From the NCBI GenBank assembly GCA_038207425.1, contig JBBQZU010000001.1, positions 186,001-250,000 of the forward strand: 64,000 nt of DNA, in the 5' to 3' direction. The notes below the pieces were generated by a model. The model ran no database searches, was not told the DNA's origin, and saw nothing but the letters and a program-made list of their open reading frames with translations. The stretch is from JBBQZU01 sp038207425. GTDB taxonomy: Bacteria; Bacteroidota; Bacteroidia; Flavobacteriales_D; Cryomorphaceae. The translations under genes were made by a program, and so were the position numbers. This document shows positions 35,927 through 45,193 of the stretch, piece by piece; within the stretch, counting starts at the first letter, position 1; each line of letters begins with the position of its first letter.

Positions 35927-36375
35927 GGGTGCTGGTACAAAGAGTTTCGCAGGCTTCGGTGGCTATTGGCGGTAAGATGCATTCATCGGTTGAGCATGGC
36001 TTGTTTGTATTATTGGGAATTGAAGAATCTGACAGCCGAGATGACGCTTCTTGGCTTGCACATAAGGTGGCATCGCTGCGTATTTTTGCCGATAAGGAAG
36101 GTATAATGAACCTTTCGGTGAATGAAATTAAAGGCCAGGTGCTTGTAATTAGCCAGTTTACACTGCACGCAAAAACCAAGAAAGGAAGCAGGCCCAGCTA
36201 TATTCGCGCTGCGCACCCTGATACCGCCATACCGTTGTATGAATACTTCATTGACTGTATGCAACATGAAGTGCGAGGAGCAGTGAGAGCAGGGGTTTTT
36301 GGTGCCGATATGAAAGTGAGCCTCATCAATGAAGGCCCTGTAACAATATGGATTGACTCAAAAGCAAAGGAATGA
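35923..36375 (+). CDS. dtd: D-aminoacyl-tRNA deacylase Dtd
   Basis: Dtd removes D-amino acids, and glycine mischarged on tRNA-Ala, from tRNA. The 150-aa length is normal. The two active-site motifs are intact: SQFTL at 77-81 and NEGPVT at 136-141. It overlaps rsgA by 4 bp upstream (ATGA) and the MazG-like gene by 4 bp downstream, indicating tight translational coupling. Confidence 0.97.
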   Translation: MRVLVQRVSQASVAIGGKMHSSVEHGLFVLLGIEESDSRDDASWLAHKVASLRIFADKEGIMNLSVNEIKGQVLVISQFTLHAKTKKGSRPSYIRAAHPDTAIPLYEYFIDCMQHEVRGAVRAGVFGADMKVSLINEGPVTIWIDSKAKE

Positions 36376-36737
36376 GTGGTAAGAATAAAGATTTGGAGCA
36401 AAATGACCTGACCATTTCAGAGTTGCAAATGGCTGTGGACGCATGGATAAAGCAATATGGCGTGCGTTATTTTAATGAACTTACCAATATGGCCATACTT
36501 GCTGAAGAAGTAGGAGAGCTGGCGCGAATTATTGCCCGCCGATACGGTGAGCAAAGCGAAAAGGAATCGGACAAGAATAAAGATCTTGGCGACGAAATGG
36601 CTGATGTGCTTTGGATATTGGTATGCCTTGCCAATCAAACAGGGGTTGATTTGAGTACGTCAATTGCTCGTAATTTTGAAAAGAAAACCGTGAGAGATGC
36701 CACGCGCCATCTCGACAACGAGAAGTTGCATGAGTGA
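36372..36737 (+). CDS. MazG-like nucleotide pyrophosphohydrolase
   Basis: A small all-alpha NTP pyrophosphohydrolase of the MazG type, predicted to hydrolyse (possibly modified) nucleoside triphosphates to monophosphates and PPi. The metal-binding pattern is visible in AEEVGELARIIARRYGE and later LGDEMADVLWILVCLANQTG, where the ExxE and ExxD acidic pairs lie. It has a single domain (121 aa) instead of the double domain of E. coli MazG. It is the last gene of rsgA-dtd-mazG, with a GC-rich hairpin about 120 nt downstream. Confidence 0.9.
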   Translation: MSGKNKDLEQNDLTISELQMAVDAWIKQYGVRYFNELTNMAILAEEVGELARIIARRYGEQSEKESDKNKDLGDEMADVLWILVCLANQTGVDLSTSIARNFEKKTVRDATRHLDNEKLHE

Positions 36738-36920
36738 AGAGCAAATTTTTTTCAAGTAAAGGTAACTCTGTAAAAACCATATCGTAACAGCACGCAGGAA
36801 GTAAAGACTTCTGAGATCTCCCTTTAACGGTCTCTATTAATCCTCAGCAGCAACTCCGCCACGCCATTGTGCGTGGCGTTGTTTTATACCTCAGTTTCTG
36901 CTGTAACCTAAATTGAAAGC
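36738..36920 (+). other. Intergenic region with structured RNA potential
   Basis: The stretch after the MazG-like gene holds several short inverted repeats (GAAGT/ACTTC at about 36798-36811, the palindrome GAGATCTC nearby) and the strong hairpin at 36857-36878. No tRNA, SRP RNA, 6S RNA or RNase P signature is visible and no consensus promoter is present. It may be a structured 3' untranslated region or an unrecognised small RNA. Confidence 0.4.
36857..36885 (+). terminator. GC-rich terminator downstream of rsgA-dtd-mazG
   Basis: CGCCACGC (36857-36864) and GCGTGGCG (36871-36878) are perfect complements around a 6-nt loop, followed by TTGTTTTAT. Confidence 0.7.
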
Positions 36921-37094
36921 ATGAAGAAGACATTATCCGGATATAATACTGTGCTGCGCTACGATGTGGAAGTGCCTTTCTTTAATTGTATGCACCACAG
37001 TGATCCAAAGCAAACATTGCTTCAGTCGTTTGTTGCGCACCATACCCCGCCATCGCTATTCCAGGTATTGCCAGTAGTATACAAACTGATATAA
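36921..37094 (+). CDS. Small 57-aa ORF of unknown function (candidate)
   Basis: An ATG-initiated frame fills the space between the GC-rich hairpin and the atpC terminator. The product begins MKKTLSGYNTVLRYDVEVPF and contains FFNCMHHSDPKQTLLQ and a Pro-rich tail. It has no signal peptide or membrane segment, and no promoter matches the consensus upstream. The frame could be chance, although it fits neatly against the terminator at 37099. I cannot assign a family. Confidence 0.3.
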   Translation: MKKTLSGYNTVLRYDVEVPFFNCMHHSDPKQTLLQSFVAHHTPPSLFQVLPVVYKLI

Positions 37095-37098
37095 TAAA

Positions 37099-37125
37099 AA
37101 AGCCGCCTTAAATTAAAGCGGCTTT
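37099..37125 (-). terminator. Terminator after atpDC
   Basis: AAAGCCGC and GCGGCTTT pair around an 11-nt A/T-rich loop, with a T run on the minus strand. It lies 24 bp past the atpC stop. Confidence 0.85.
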
Positions 37126-37149
37126 CTGTTTAAAGAGCATGTAGGCAGA

Positions 37150-38918
<1,769 letters not shown>

Positions 38919-38940
38919 TTATCGTGCTTTTTTCGCGGGG

Positions 38941-38971
38941 CAAAGCTAAGACTTAAAACCTTTTGCACCAA
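38941..38971 (-). promoter_or_regulatory. Bacteroidota-type promoter of atpDC
   Basis: Minus-strand TTG (38969-38971), a 20-nt spacer and TAGCTTTG (38941-38948). It is an exact match to TTG/TAnnTTTG, 46 nt upstream of the ATG. Confidence 0.75.
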
Positions 38972-38994
38972 CGAGTGTCGTTATTTTATTTTCA

Positions 38995-39002
38995 TACTTT
39001 TG
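38995..39002 (+). promoter_or_regulatory. Possible -7 element (TACTTTTG) of ribF
   Basis: An exact TAnnTTTG on the plus strand, 73 nt before the TTG start of ribF. It has no convincing -33 element, so this is tentative. Confidence 0.4.
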
Positions 39003-39075
39003 AACCGCTTTGGCGAAGGTGTTTGTAAAAGACATTTTTTAAAAGTTCCGAAATAAAAATATTCACCACACTTCC

Positions 39076-40041
39076 TTGAAAGTATACTACAACCTCTCTG
39101 AATACCATGCATCACAAAATGCTGTTGTAACTGTAGGCACATTTGACGGGGTGCATATAGGCCATCAAAAAATACTAATTCGAATTTGTGCGAAAGCAGC
39201 CGAGTCAGGTCTCGCCTCCGTATTACTTACTTTCTATCCACACCCCAGACTGGTGCTTTTTCCGGATGATAATGATCTCAGATTGCTTAATACCCTTGCT
39301 GAGAAAATTGAGTTGCTCAGCAAAACCGGGATTGAGCATTTGGTAATTCATCCCTTTACAACAGCATTCAGCAGAATTACCGTGATCGAATATGTCAATG
39401 AAATTCTCATTGGCAGGCTCCATGTTCAAAGCTTAGTAATCGGATATGATCATCATTTTGGCCGCAACAGAGAAGGAAATTTGACCAATTTAAAAAGCCT
39501 TGGGCCCGAATATGGTTTTGAAGTAGAAGAAATTTCCGCTCAGGTTATTGATCAGGTAAATATTAGTTCTACAAAAATTCGAAACGCCCTGCTTTCCGGA
39601 AATGTGGTAAAAGCCACAGAGTGGTTGGGCTACGAGTACGGTGTGTCGGGCAAAGTAGTAAAGGGCAATGCATTGGGCAGGTCTATCGGTTATCCTACCG
39701 CCAATATTGATGTGGAGGACCCTGTAAAGCTTATACCCGGAAACGGCGTATACGCGGTAAAAGTCTACTTTGGAGAGCAGGTATACCTTGGCATGGCCAA
39801 TATTGGTATCAGACCTACAGTTTCTGCAGAACTCCGGAAACCTTCACTCGAAGTGCATTTGTTTGGTTTTAATGGCGACCTTTATGGTAAGGAGCTACGT
39901 GTTACCTTTGCTGCCCGACTCAGAAATGAAATTAAGTTTGATAATCTTGAATTTCTTAAAGCACAGCTTGATCGCGACACCCGCGATGCGCGCAATTTTT
40001 TTACTTCTTACGCTGGTAAGCACACCATGGGCAAATACTGA
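39076..40041 (+). CDS. ribF: Bifunctional riboflavin kinase/FAD synthetase
   Basis: RibF phosphorylates riboflavin to FMN and adenylates it to FAD. The N-terminal nucleotidyltransferase has VGTFDGVHIGHQKIL (near residue 20) and the ISSTKIRNAL loop. The C-terminal kinase domain has GRSIGYPTANIDV and NIGIRPTV. The start is TTG 39076, giving MKVYYNLSEYHA, the usual N-terminus. The 3' end overlaps the next gene by 56 bp in another frame, a long overlap that suggests coupling. Confidence 0.95.
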   Translation: MKVYYNLSEYHASQNAVVTVGTFDGVHIGHQKILIRICAKAAESGLASVLLTFYPHPRLVLFPDDNDLRLLNTLAEKIELLSKTGIEHLVIHPFTTAFSRITVIEYVNEILIGRLHVQSLVIGYDHHFGRNREGNLTNLKSLGPEYGFEVEEISAQVIDQVNISSTKIRNALLSGNVVKATEWLGYEYGVSGKVVKGNALGRSIGYPTANIDVEDPVKLIPGNGVYAVKVYFGEQVYLGMANIGIRPTVSAELRKPSLEVHLFGFNGDLYGKELRVTFAARLRNEIKFDNLEFLKAQLDRDTRDARNFFTSYAGKHTMGKY

Positions 40042-40531
40042 AGTTGCCGCCCAAATTCAAGCACACATTTGCGATAAAATCAGTGATGATGGAATTTTAG
40101 CCCTGAAGAGACCTGACCATCACACGGTGCAGGCGGTATGTGAATGCAACGCGGATATTATTAAGTTGAGTAAAACTACTGCACTCGCAATGCATCCATG
40201 CTTTCGCGAAATGAAACACGTGCGTGAACTCAGCATAGAAAAATCACGCATGACGCAATTTCCGCAGGAGATTTTGGATATGGAAGGCTTGGAAACAATT
40301 TCGTTTGCATTTACACCCATTGCCAACCTGCCTGATGATTTGTGGAAGCTCCGAAACTTGAAAAACATCAATCTTAGGGGTACCTACGTTACCTCATTAC
40401 CCGATGGTCTCGAGTTCGTGGAAGTGATCGATATGCGCATGATAGAATTTACCAAAGCCGAACAGGATGCCATCAGAGCACAGTATCCAGAGTCTGCAAT
40501 ATACTTTTCTGCTCCTTGTAAATGCTACTGA
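39986..40531 (+). CDS. Secreted leucine-rich-repeat-like protein
   Basis: The gene begins inside ribF at ATG 39986 (MRAIFLLLTLVSTPWANTEVAAQ), a clear signal peptide that is absent if the longer frame from 39770 is used. The mature 160 residues contain at least three LRR-like units (VRELSIEKSRMTQFPQEILD, LETISFAFTPIANLPDDLWK, LKNINLRGTYVTSLPDGLE). Four to five cysteines (CDK, CEC, CF, CKC) may form disulfides. I infer a periplasmic or surface protein mediating protein contacts. It ends 1 bp before the small thiamine-binding-type gene, so it may be cotranscribed with the thiamine locus. No enzymatic motif is seen. Confidence 0.75.
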   Translation: MRAIFLLLTLVSTPWANTEVAAQIQAHICDKISDDGILALKRPDHHTVQAVCECNADIIKLSKTTALAMHPCFREMKHVRELSIEKSRMTQFPQEILDMEGLETISFAFTPIANLPDDLWKLRNLKNINLRGTYVTSLPDGLEFVEVIDMRMIEFTKAEQDAIRAQYPESAIYFSAPCKCY

Positions 40532-40532
40532 A

Positions 40533-40799
40533 ATGAATATCACCATAGAAATTTCCCTATACCCACTTACCGAAAAGTACAAGGATGAAGTGCTTGAATT
40601 TATCAATAATTTGCAGAAGCAAGGTTTGAAAGTAAGGGTGAACGCATTGAGCACCCAAATTCAAGGTGAATACGGGCAGGTATGGACTGGCATTGGGGCA
40701 GCTATAGGCAAAACTTTCGGCGACGGTTTGCGCGCATCACTTGTAATGAAGGTGCTACCCGGCGATATTGATCTTGATTATCAACACACAGGGTGTTGA
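40533..40799 (+). CDS. Small thiamine-binding-type protein (MTH1187/YkoF-like, DUF77)
   Basis: An 88-aa protein with the alternating strand/helix pattern of the MTH1187/YkoF superfamily: NITIEISLYPL, EFINNLQKQGLKVRVNALSTQIQGEYGQVW and SLVMKVLPG. Relatives bind thiamine or its hydroxymethylpyrimidine part. The assignment is supported by the genes around it: a PnuT-like permease overlapping its stop codon, then a kinase, a TPP riboswitch and a TonB receptor. Cytoplasmic, since it has no signal peptide. An in-frame start 66 nt upstream lies within the LRR gene and is rejected. Confidence 0.75.
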   Translation: MNITIEISLYPLTEKYKDEVLEFINNLQKQGLKVRVNALSTQIQGEYGQVWTGIGAAIGKTFGDGLRASLVMKVLPGDIDLDYQHTGC

Positions 40800-41368
40800 C
40801 CAACTGGCTTGAATATAGTTCGGTAGTATTTAGCGTGATTTATATTTTTCTGGCTGCGCTCAGAAGTATATGGTGCTGGCCTGTAGGCATACTTGCATCG
40901 GCATTGGGGGTATTTCTCTTTATCGAAGTGAAGATTTACGCAGAAGCTTTTCTGTTCAGTTACTATGTTGTGATTGGTTGTTATGGCTGGTGGTATTGGA
41001 AGGTAGCCAATAGAGGAGGAAAAAATGGTATTGCAGTAGTTGAAATGCCACTATCCATGCATTTGAAATTGTTGCTCGGCGGGTATCTCGGCACCGCGCT
41101 CCTGTATTACCTCTTGAAAGTAAATACGGATGCCGCAATGCCATTGCTCGACTCATTTACCACAAGTTTTGCATTTATAGCCACCTGGCTTACTGCCCGG
41201 AGAATTCTGGAAAATTGGGTTTACTGGATGGTTATTAACGCCTTTACTATATACCTGTATCATTCAAGAGGGCTCGAAATTTTTGCATTGCTATCGGCAC
41301 TATACACCATGCTTTCAGTATATGGATATGTGCAATGGTTGAGACGAATCAAAAAAGAAATCCAGTGA
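40793..41368 (+). CDS. pnuT: PnuC-family vitamin permease, probably PnuT (thiamine)
   Basis: An integral membrane protein of 191 aa with about seven hydrophobic helices and the family's Trp-rich segments (LRSIWCWPVGILAS, YYVVIGCYGWWYWK, WLTARRILENWVYW). PnuC relatives move NMN/nicotinamide riboside, riboflavin or thiamine by facilitated diffusion driven by intracellular phosphorylation. The thiamine setting (binding protein upstream, TPP riboswitch and TonB receptor downstream) makes PnuT the best reading. The start is GTG 40793 or TTG 40796, overlapping the upstream stop. The stop overlaps the kinase start (TGATG). Confidence 0.85.
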   Translation: MLTNWLEYSSVVFSVIYIFLAALRSIWCWPVGILASALGVFLFIEVKIYAEAFLFSYYVVIGCYGWWYWKVANRGGKNGIAVVEMPLSMHLKLLLGGYLGTALLYYLLKVNTDAAMPLLDSFTTSFAFIATWLTARRILENWVYWMVINAFTIYLYHSRGLEIFALLSALYTMLSVYGYVQWLRRIKKEIQ

Positions 41369-41898
41369 TGGAGCCACCTCTGATAATATCAATTACAGGG
41401 CCTGAAAGCAGTGGGAAATCTACCCTCGCCAACCAGCTTGCATTACATTTCAATGCTCCCTGCACTGAGGAATATGCCCGCACTTATCTCAACAGCACTG
41501 GTGGGCTTTATGCCATTGATGATCTCGATAATATATGCTTGGGGCAGTTGAAGCTGCAGGATGAAGCCGTAAAGACGGCCCGCGACCTGGTAATTTTCGA
41601 CACGGATATGCTCGTGCTTAGCATCTGGTCTAAATTCAGGTTTGGTAAGGTTTCTGCCTTGATCGAGTCAGCTTTGCGTACTAGCCGGGTTAGCCTATAT
41701 TTATTATGTAAGCCAGATATCATTTGGACGCCCGACCCATTTCGCGAAAGCCCAAACCAATCAGAACGCGACTTGCTATTTGATCTTTACGCGCAATATC
41801 TCATTGGTCTTAATGCAAGATATATGGTTGTTTCGGGAAATTACGACAACCGTTTTCAATCGGCTATACAGGCTATTGAATCATTTGAAAATATCTGA
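41368..41898 (+). CDS. NadR-like P-loop kinase, probably a thiamine-trapping kinase
   Basis: A 176-aa AAA/NadR-type P-loop protein with Walker A GPESSGKST at 11-19, EEYARTYL after it, FDTDMLVLSIW as a probable Walker B region and ESPNQSERDLLFDLY near the LID. The ribosylnicotinamide kinase domain of NadR is the nearest named relative. Next to pnuT in a TPP-riboswitch locus, the likely role is phosphorylation of imported thiamine to trap it inside the cell. A role in NAD salvage cannot be excluded. The start at 41368 overlaps the pnuT stop; the longer frame from 41335 is not favoured. Confidence 0.8.
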   Translation: MEPPLIISITGPESSGKSTLANQLALHFNAPCTEEYARTYLNSTGGLYAIDDLDNICLGQLKLQDEAVKTARDLVIFDTDMLVLSIWSKFRFGKVSALIESALRTSRVSLYLLCKPDIIWTPDPFRESPNQSERDLLFDLYAQYLIGLNARYMVVSGNYDNRFQSAIQAIESFENI

Positions 41899-41929
41899 TT
41901 ATTTGTTCTTAAAGCTATTTTTCAATGCC

Positions 41930-41937
41930 TACATTTG
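41930..41937 (+). promoter_or_regulatory. -7 element (TACATTTG) upstream of the TPP riboswitch
   Basis: An exact TAnnTTTG located 6 nt before the riboswitch P1 helix. Its presence suggests that the receptor has its own riboswitch-regulated transcript, while the genes to the left are read from another promoter. Confidence 0.55.
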
Positions 41938-41942
41938 CAATA

Positions 41943-42065
41943 TCTCACAGGGGTGCCTTACATCAAGCGGTCAAATGTGACCCAACGACAGGCTGAGATT
42001 ATACCCTTTGCTTCGGCTTTCTTACGAAGCAAGCACCTGATCCGGATAATACCGGCGTAGGGAGA
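41943..42065 (+). ncRNA. Thiamine pyrophosphate (TPP, THI-box) riboswitch
   Basis: P1 pairs TCTC (41943-41946) with GAGA (42062-42065). The conserved cores are all present: CAGGGGTGCC, GGCTGAGATTATACCC, then ACCTGATCCGGATAATACCGGCGTAGGGA. The variable P3 arm includes a perfect TGCTTCG/CGAAGCA hairpin. It precedes the TonB receptor by about 60 nt. A second hairpin (TTAGTTGGTACCGC... pairing with GCGGCCGTTAACTAA) follows and may be the expression platform, hiding the start region when TPP is bound. Confidence 0.95.
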
Positions 42066-42124
42066 AAATTAGTTGGTACCGCTGCTTCCCTGAGTGGCGG
42101 CCGTTAACTAAAAATTAAATATTT

Positions 42125-44560
42125 ATGTATCAAATTATTGCTGCAACTGCCCTGTGGGCTTTGCTGCTTTGCCAATCGCTTGCGGCGCAAAATTCTGTTT
42201 CAGGTTCTGTTGCAAGCCCTGATGGTTTACCATTGTCCGGAGCGCATATAGCCATTGAACATTCAATGCGCCATACCTTCTCCGCCGTTGATGGCACCTT
42301 CAATCTTGGTGCAATCAGCGAGAAGGTTTTTGTGCTGCGTATATCACATCTAGGTTATGCAACCTGGAGCGATACTACTACAGCCGGTGCAGTGGTGAAT
42401 GCTGTGCTTGATCCTTTGCCGTTTATGGCCAATGAAGTCGTTGTATCAGCAACCCGCCTTTCGCCAAAGGCACCCGGTACTTTTCAGAATATTGAAAAGC
42501 AGGAAATTGAAAGGCTCAATATGGGCCAGGATTTTCCATTTTTGATCGGGTGGACGCCATCAATAGTCGTGACCAGCGATGCCGGCGCCGGAGTTGGCTA
42601 TACCGGAATACGCATTCGCGGAAGCGACCAAACCCGCATTAACGTTACGGTAAATGGTATACCAATCAATGACCCCGAATCGCAGGGTGTTTTTTGGGTG
42701 AATATGCCCGACCTCGCTTCAAGCATGAGCAGCGTACAAATTCAAAGAGGTCTTGGTACAAGCACCAATGGTTCAGGAGCCTTTGGGGCATCAATCAATA
42801 TTGCTACTGACGAGGTGCAGCGCGAGGCAGGTGCACAGGTAAACTTCACCTACGGATCATTCAATACCTGGCGGCGCAACGTTCAGTTTCAAACAGGTAA
42901 AATAGGTAAGGGCTTTTGGCTCGATGGACGACTTTCAGCCATAAACAGCGATGGGTTTATTGACCGGGCCGAAAGCAACATGAGCAGCTACTTTATGAGT
43001 GGAGGATTTATAAATGATCGTACCATGGTAAAAGCTGTTGTTTTTTCCGGAAAGGAACGAACTTTTCAGAGTTGGTATGGCACACCGCAGAGTAGAATTG
43101 AAAATGATGTACCTGCTATGATTGCCCACGCCCAAAGAGCAGGATTCACACAGGTTCAGCTTGATAACCTGCTTAATTCCGGACGAACTTACAACTTCTA
43201 TCTCTATGAAAATGAAGTGGATGACTATGGACAAGACCATTATCAACTCCACCTAAGCCATGCATTTCGGCCCTGGATAAAGTTAACGGGAAGCCTGCAT
43301 TATACTTATGGCAGCGGATTTTTTGAACAATTCAGAGAGAATGATCAATTTGCGGATTACGGGCTTCCCGAAGTAATCATAGGAAGTGATACAATGGCGG
43401 GTACTGACATGGTGCGTCGACGCTGGCTCGACAATCATTTCTACGGTGGCACCTATGCGCTGAACTTCAATAGGAAAGGGCATAATGTAACCTTGGGTGG
43501 AGGGATACACCTATACCGTGGCGACCACTTTGGTGAAGTTATTTGGGCGTCGATGGCCGGTGATATCGCGCCCAGTCACCGCTATTATTTCAATTATGGC
43601 AATAAAGATGAGTTTAATAATTACCTGAAGTGGGACTATACTTCAGGAAGATGGATGTTCATGGCTGAAGCACAGTTGAGAATTGTAGGCTACGAAACTG
43701 CCGGAATCGACAATGACCGAAGTCCATTTGATGTATCGGAAGATTTCGTTTTTTTCAATCCCAAAGCAGGAGCGCGCTACGCCTTGAATACTGCAAGCAG
43801 CATATACGGTTATGCAGGTATTGGCAACCGCGAACCCGTTCGCAATGATTTTGTAGATGCACTGCCCGGCGCCATACCAGTGCATGAAACGCTATTCAAT
43901 TTTGAGCTAGGGTATACCTGTAAGAAGGATCGCCTTACGGCAAATGTAAACGGATATCTGATGAACTACTACAATCAATTGGTGCTTACAGGGCAGCTCA
44001 ATGATGTAGGTGCTTCTGTGCGAAGCAATGTTGATAATAGCTACCGAGTGGGGATAGAAGGTGATGCCACTTTCACATTAAGCGAGAAGATTGTGTTGAA
44101 CGCCAACTTGACCCTAAGTGAGAATAAAATCAGGAAGTATGTGGAAGTACTTTACGACTACACCGATGGATTTGACGTGGTTGAAGAAGTCTTTACAGAT
44201 ACTGAGATCAGTTTTAGCCCTTCAATAATTGGTGCTTCAACACTTATATTCAAACCTTTGAAGAATTCCGAAATGGCTGTTATTGCTAAATACGTTGGCG
44301 AGCAATACCTTGACAATACCCAACAAAGCAGCCGTTCGCTCGATGCATTCAGTACCATCGATGTGAAATTCGGGTATGTATTGAAGTCATCCATTTTTAA
44401 AGAAGTAGAATTTAGCTTGTTGGTGAATAATATTTTCAATGCAATGTATTCATCAAATGGGTACACCTACAGCTATATTGTTGGCGACCGTATTACCGAG
44501 AATTTTTTCTATCCGCAGGCAGGAATTAATTTTCTAACAGGTATTACACTAAGATTCTAG
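42125..44560 (+). CDS. TonB-dependent outer-membrane receptor, probable thiamine importer
   Basis: An 811-aa energy-coupled outer-membrane channel. The signal peptide (MYQIIAATALWALLLCQSLAAQ) is followed by a CarboxypepD_reg-like domain (about 25-100, VSGSVASPDGLPLSGAHIAI), then a plug (about 110-230, NEVVVSATRL, IRIRGSDQTRINVTVNGIPIND) and a 22-strand-type barrel ending in the C-terminal Phe (TGITLRF). The TPP riboswitch directly upstream makes import of thiamine or its phosphates the best-supported substrate. It ends with a 12-bp convergent overlap with the ThiE/TenI-like gene. A SusD partner is absent. Confidence 0.93.
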   Translation: MYQIIAATALWALLLCQSLAAQNSVSGSVASPDGLPLSGAHIAIEHSMRHTFSAVDGTFNLGAISEKVFVLRISHLGYATWSDTTTAGAVVNAVLDPLPFMANEVVVSATRLSPKAPGTFQNIEKQEIERLNMGQDFPFLIGWTPSIVVTSDAGAGVGYTGIRIRGSDQTRINVTVNGIPINDPESQGVFWVNMPDLASSMSSVQIQRGLGTSTNGSGAFGASINIATDEVQREAGAQVNFTYGSFNTWRRNVQFQTGKIGKGFWLDGRLSAINSDGFIDRAESNMSSYFMSGGFINDRTMVKAVVFSGKERTFQSWYGTPQSRIENDVPAMIAHAQRAGFTQVQLDNLLNSGRTYNFYLYENEVDDYGQDHYQLHLSHAFRPWIKLTGSLHYTYGSGFFEQFRENDQFADYGLPEVIIGSDTMAGTDMVRRRWLDNHFYGGTYALNFNRKGHNVTLGGGIHLYRGDHFGEVIWASMAGDIAPSHRYYFNYGNKDEFNNYLKWDYTSGRWMFMAEAQLRIVGYETAGIDNDRSPFDVSEDFVFFNPKAGARYALNTASSIYGYAGIGNREPVRNDFVDALPGAIPVHETLFNFELGYTCKKDRLTANVNGYLMNYYNQLVLTGQLNDVGASVRSNVDNSYRVGIEGDATFTLSEKIVLNANLTLSENKIRKYVEVLYDYTDGFDVVEEVFTDTEISFSPSIIGASTLIFKPLKNSEMAVIAKYVGEQYLDNTQQSSRSLDAFSTIDVKFGYVLKSSIFKEVEFSLLVNNIFNAMYSSNGYTYSYIVGDRITENFFYPQAGINFLTGITLRF

Positions 44561-45190
44561 CCGCTGCAAGGCAATTGCTTCCGCGATTTTTGAGAGCTCG
44601 CTGTACTTTTCACGCGGTGAGCTTCCTTGCTCCCAAATAGTACCCAGCAATGCTGCCCCGTGAAAACCCAATTCGGCTACTTTTCTAATATTCTCCAGAG
44701 ATACGCCACCGATAGCCAGAATGGGCTGCTTTGATTGTGGTATAATAACCAGAAGAGCGCGCCTGCTGAAACCAGCGCTCAAGGTACTGTGCGATATGCT
44801 GTCAAAAACCGGACTCAGGAAGCAATAGCTATACTTTTGTTTATCAGAATTAATGTCGGTGAGCTTATGAAATGTTCTGCTTACAATAAGCGTAGGGTGC
44901 ATTCTGCGCCGAAACCATTGAATAAGCATATATAATTTACCTCTTTTTCTATGGACCCTGCTGAGGTGAATACCACCCAATTTGTACTTAAAAACCAATT
45001 GATGATAGCTGTGCAAAACTAACCTGCGGCGATATTCATCAGGAATGGATTTGATGTACTCAACCATCTGTCGCTTGGTAAACTTTGGCTTGCGAATATG
45101 GAAATACTGAAGACCCAGATCAAACATTCTGACTACTTCTCTGGCTTCATTTTCAATTGTATCCGGTGCGGAAATAACAACTATTTTCAT
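44549..45190 (-). CDS. ThiE/TenI-like protein (thiamine phosphate synthase family)
   Basis: A 213-aa TIM-barrel protein with family features YFHIRKPKFTKRQM, GGIHLSR, and the phosphate-binding C-terminal loops LAIGGVSLENIRKVAELGFHGAALLGTIW. True ThiE carries HLGQxD and a GPxxxTxTK motif; here these are HLSRVHRK and SPVFDSISHSTLSAG. The active residues therefore differ and it may be a TenI-like or catalytically altered form. In the thiamine locus it could recycle thiazole or pyrimidine products. It lies 3 bp upstream of the GGGP synthase stop on the same strand, so the order of transcription is phosphopantetheinyl transferase, GGGP synthase, then this gene. Confidence 0.75.
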   Translation of the reverse strand: MKIVVISAPDTIENEAREVVRMFDLGLQYFHIRKPKFTKRQMVEYIKSIPDEYRRRLVLHSYHQLVFKYKLGGIHLSRVHRKRGKLYMLIQWFRRRMHPTLIVSRTFHKLTDINSDKQKYSYCFLSPVFDSISHSTLSAGFSRRALLVIIPQSKQPILAIGGVSLENIRKVAELGFHGAALLGTIWEQGSSPREKYSELSKIAEAIALQRLES

Positions 45191-45193
45191 GTC

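Noticed and set aside
36738..36900. SRP RNA, 6S RNA or RNase P RNA in the mazG-atpC gap
   Set aside because: The conserved core sequences of these RNAs (such as the SRP GGAAGG region or RNase P GAGGAAAGTC) are absent.
39770..39985. Long N-terminal extension of the LRR-like protein inside ribF
   Set aside because: That portion is a shadow of ribF. The signal peptide appears only from the ATG at 39986.
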